Under the pieces are notes generated by a model, which did no database searches, had not been told where the DNA came from, and saw only the letters and a program-made list of their open reading frames with translations. Positions 63,474 through 64,000 of a stretch of 64,000 bases of DNA are shown in pieces (position 1 is the stretch's first letter; each line of letters begins with the position of its first letter). Position numbers and translations under genes: made by a program. Origin of the DNA: Angiostrongylus vasorum (Eukaryota; Nematoda; Chromadorea; Rhabditida; Metastrongylidae); the NCBI GenBank assembly GCA_018806985.1, contig JADANN010000335.1:1116001-1180000 (forward strand), given 5' to 3'.

Positions 63474-63863
63474 TTAGGCAGCAAAGTGGTTTTGATGCCG
63501 ACCAATAGTTCGAAAACATCTCGCAAGTTCGTCAAGTAATTTCACCGGTACACTCCTCAAGGGCCGTGTAACGGTTGTGATTCCCGCGCTCCCATGCATA
63601 AATAAAGACCGCCATTCACGGACTGGTACTGCATAACAAAGGTTTGATTGCTCTAGTTTGAAATCTGGAACAGTGGCAGCACCGAAACCAAGAACCACGC
63701 GTAGAAGACAATTCTACACTAGTTCTTCCACAGCACTCATTGACACAACCTGCTCATTTTCACCGCTTTCAAATTCTTCGTTGGCACTAGTGATGAGGAG
63801 TACAAGAAATCTTTCATTGTCACCACTTTCGCCAGCTATAGAGTTTCGATGATGATAGCTCAT
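63474..63863 (-). CDS. Candidate 5' exons of an unknown gene
   Basis: On the - strand an ATG at about 63863 follows an AG (GAGAATTCAG) and reads MSYHHRNSIAGESGDNERFL, VLLITSANEEFES. A GTGAAA donor after this, and a GTTCCAG acceptor at about 63670, join it in phase to FKLEQSNLCYAVPVREWRSL, FMHGSAGITTVTRPLRSVPV and LARCFRTIGRHQNHFAA, with a stop at 63476-63474. No family is recognised. The second exon may instead splice onward to 62484. Confidence 0.38.
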
Positions 63864-64000
63864 ACTGAATTCTCGAATTTTTGCAATAAAATACAGACCT
63901 ATAATATTAGATGCGCGATTGCTAGCTTGTGAAATACGTCAGCTCCCAGATTGGTGCGAGCTATTCGCACTCACAACATTAAGGATACAACGGATCATCA

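Noticed and set aside
1..64000. CRISPR arrays, operons, bacterial promoters or rRNA genes
   Set aside because: No regularly spaced repeats or rRNA-like sequence. The intron-rich layout is that of a nematode nuclear genome.

Overview
The window looks like nuclear DNA of a clade V parasitic nematode, probably a strongylid or hookworm. I infer this from short exons in very long introns, some nematode-sized small introns, RTE-type and Penelope-like retroelements, and many tRNA-derived short interspersed repeats. The species call is inference; the rest is read from the sequence.

The main gene is a receptor-type guanylate cyclase on the + strand. It is spread over about 40 kb (7761-47785) as 31 short exons. 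No single ORF reveals it. It appears only when small pieces are joined at AG/GT sites, and the codon phases close across all 30 joins. Joined, they give about 1,013 residues in the usual order: ligand-binding ectodomain, one membrane helix, kinase-homology domain with no DFG aspartate, dimerisation helix, and a cyclase domain with its key residues intact. The signal-peptide exon was not found. Five exons each carry one surplus base, mostly in homopolymers. That points to consensus errors in the assembly or, less likely, to a young pseudogene.

At the left edge, divergent from the cyclase, is a complete four-exon gene on the - strand (267-1107) coding for a 194-residue protein of no family I recognise. 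Right of the cyclase only weaker candidates appear: - strand exons at 51.7-52.1 kb and 62.3-63.9 kb, and one isolated + strand exon at 51.1 kb.

The introns and flanks are packed with repeats. (1) Penelope-like fragments at 1.5-3.2 and 14.5-16.6 kb. (2) Three + strand RTE copies at 29.8-33.6, 35.0-38.5 and 55.6-58.7 kb, a - strand relative at 17.9-19.5 kb and a - strand C-terminal fragment at 11.1-11.8 kb. (3) SINE family A, tRNA-derived, about 13 copies plus tRNA-like relatives. (4) Fold-back family B, a tRNA-like unit nearly always present as a head-to-head palindrome. (5) Family C, about 390 bp with a pentanucleotide or tetranucleotide tail. (6) Family D, short repeats that end, like the Penelope-like elements, in a hammerhead-ribozyme-like motif, seen 12 times in the window. 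One 383-bp near-perfect palindrome carrying two such motifs lies in a cyclase intron.
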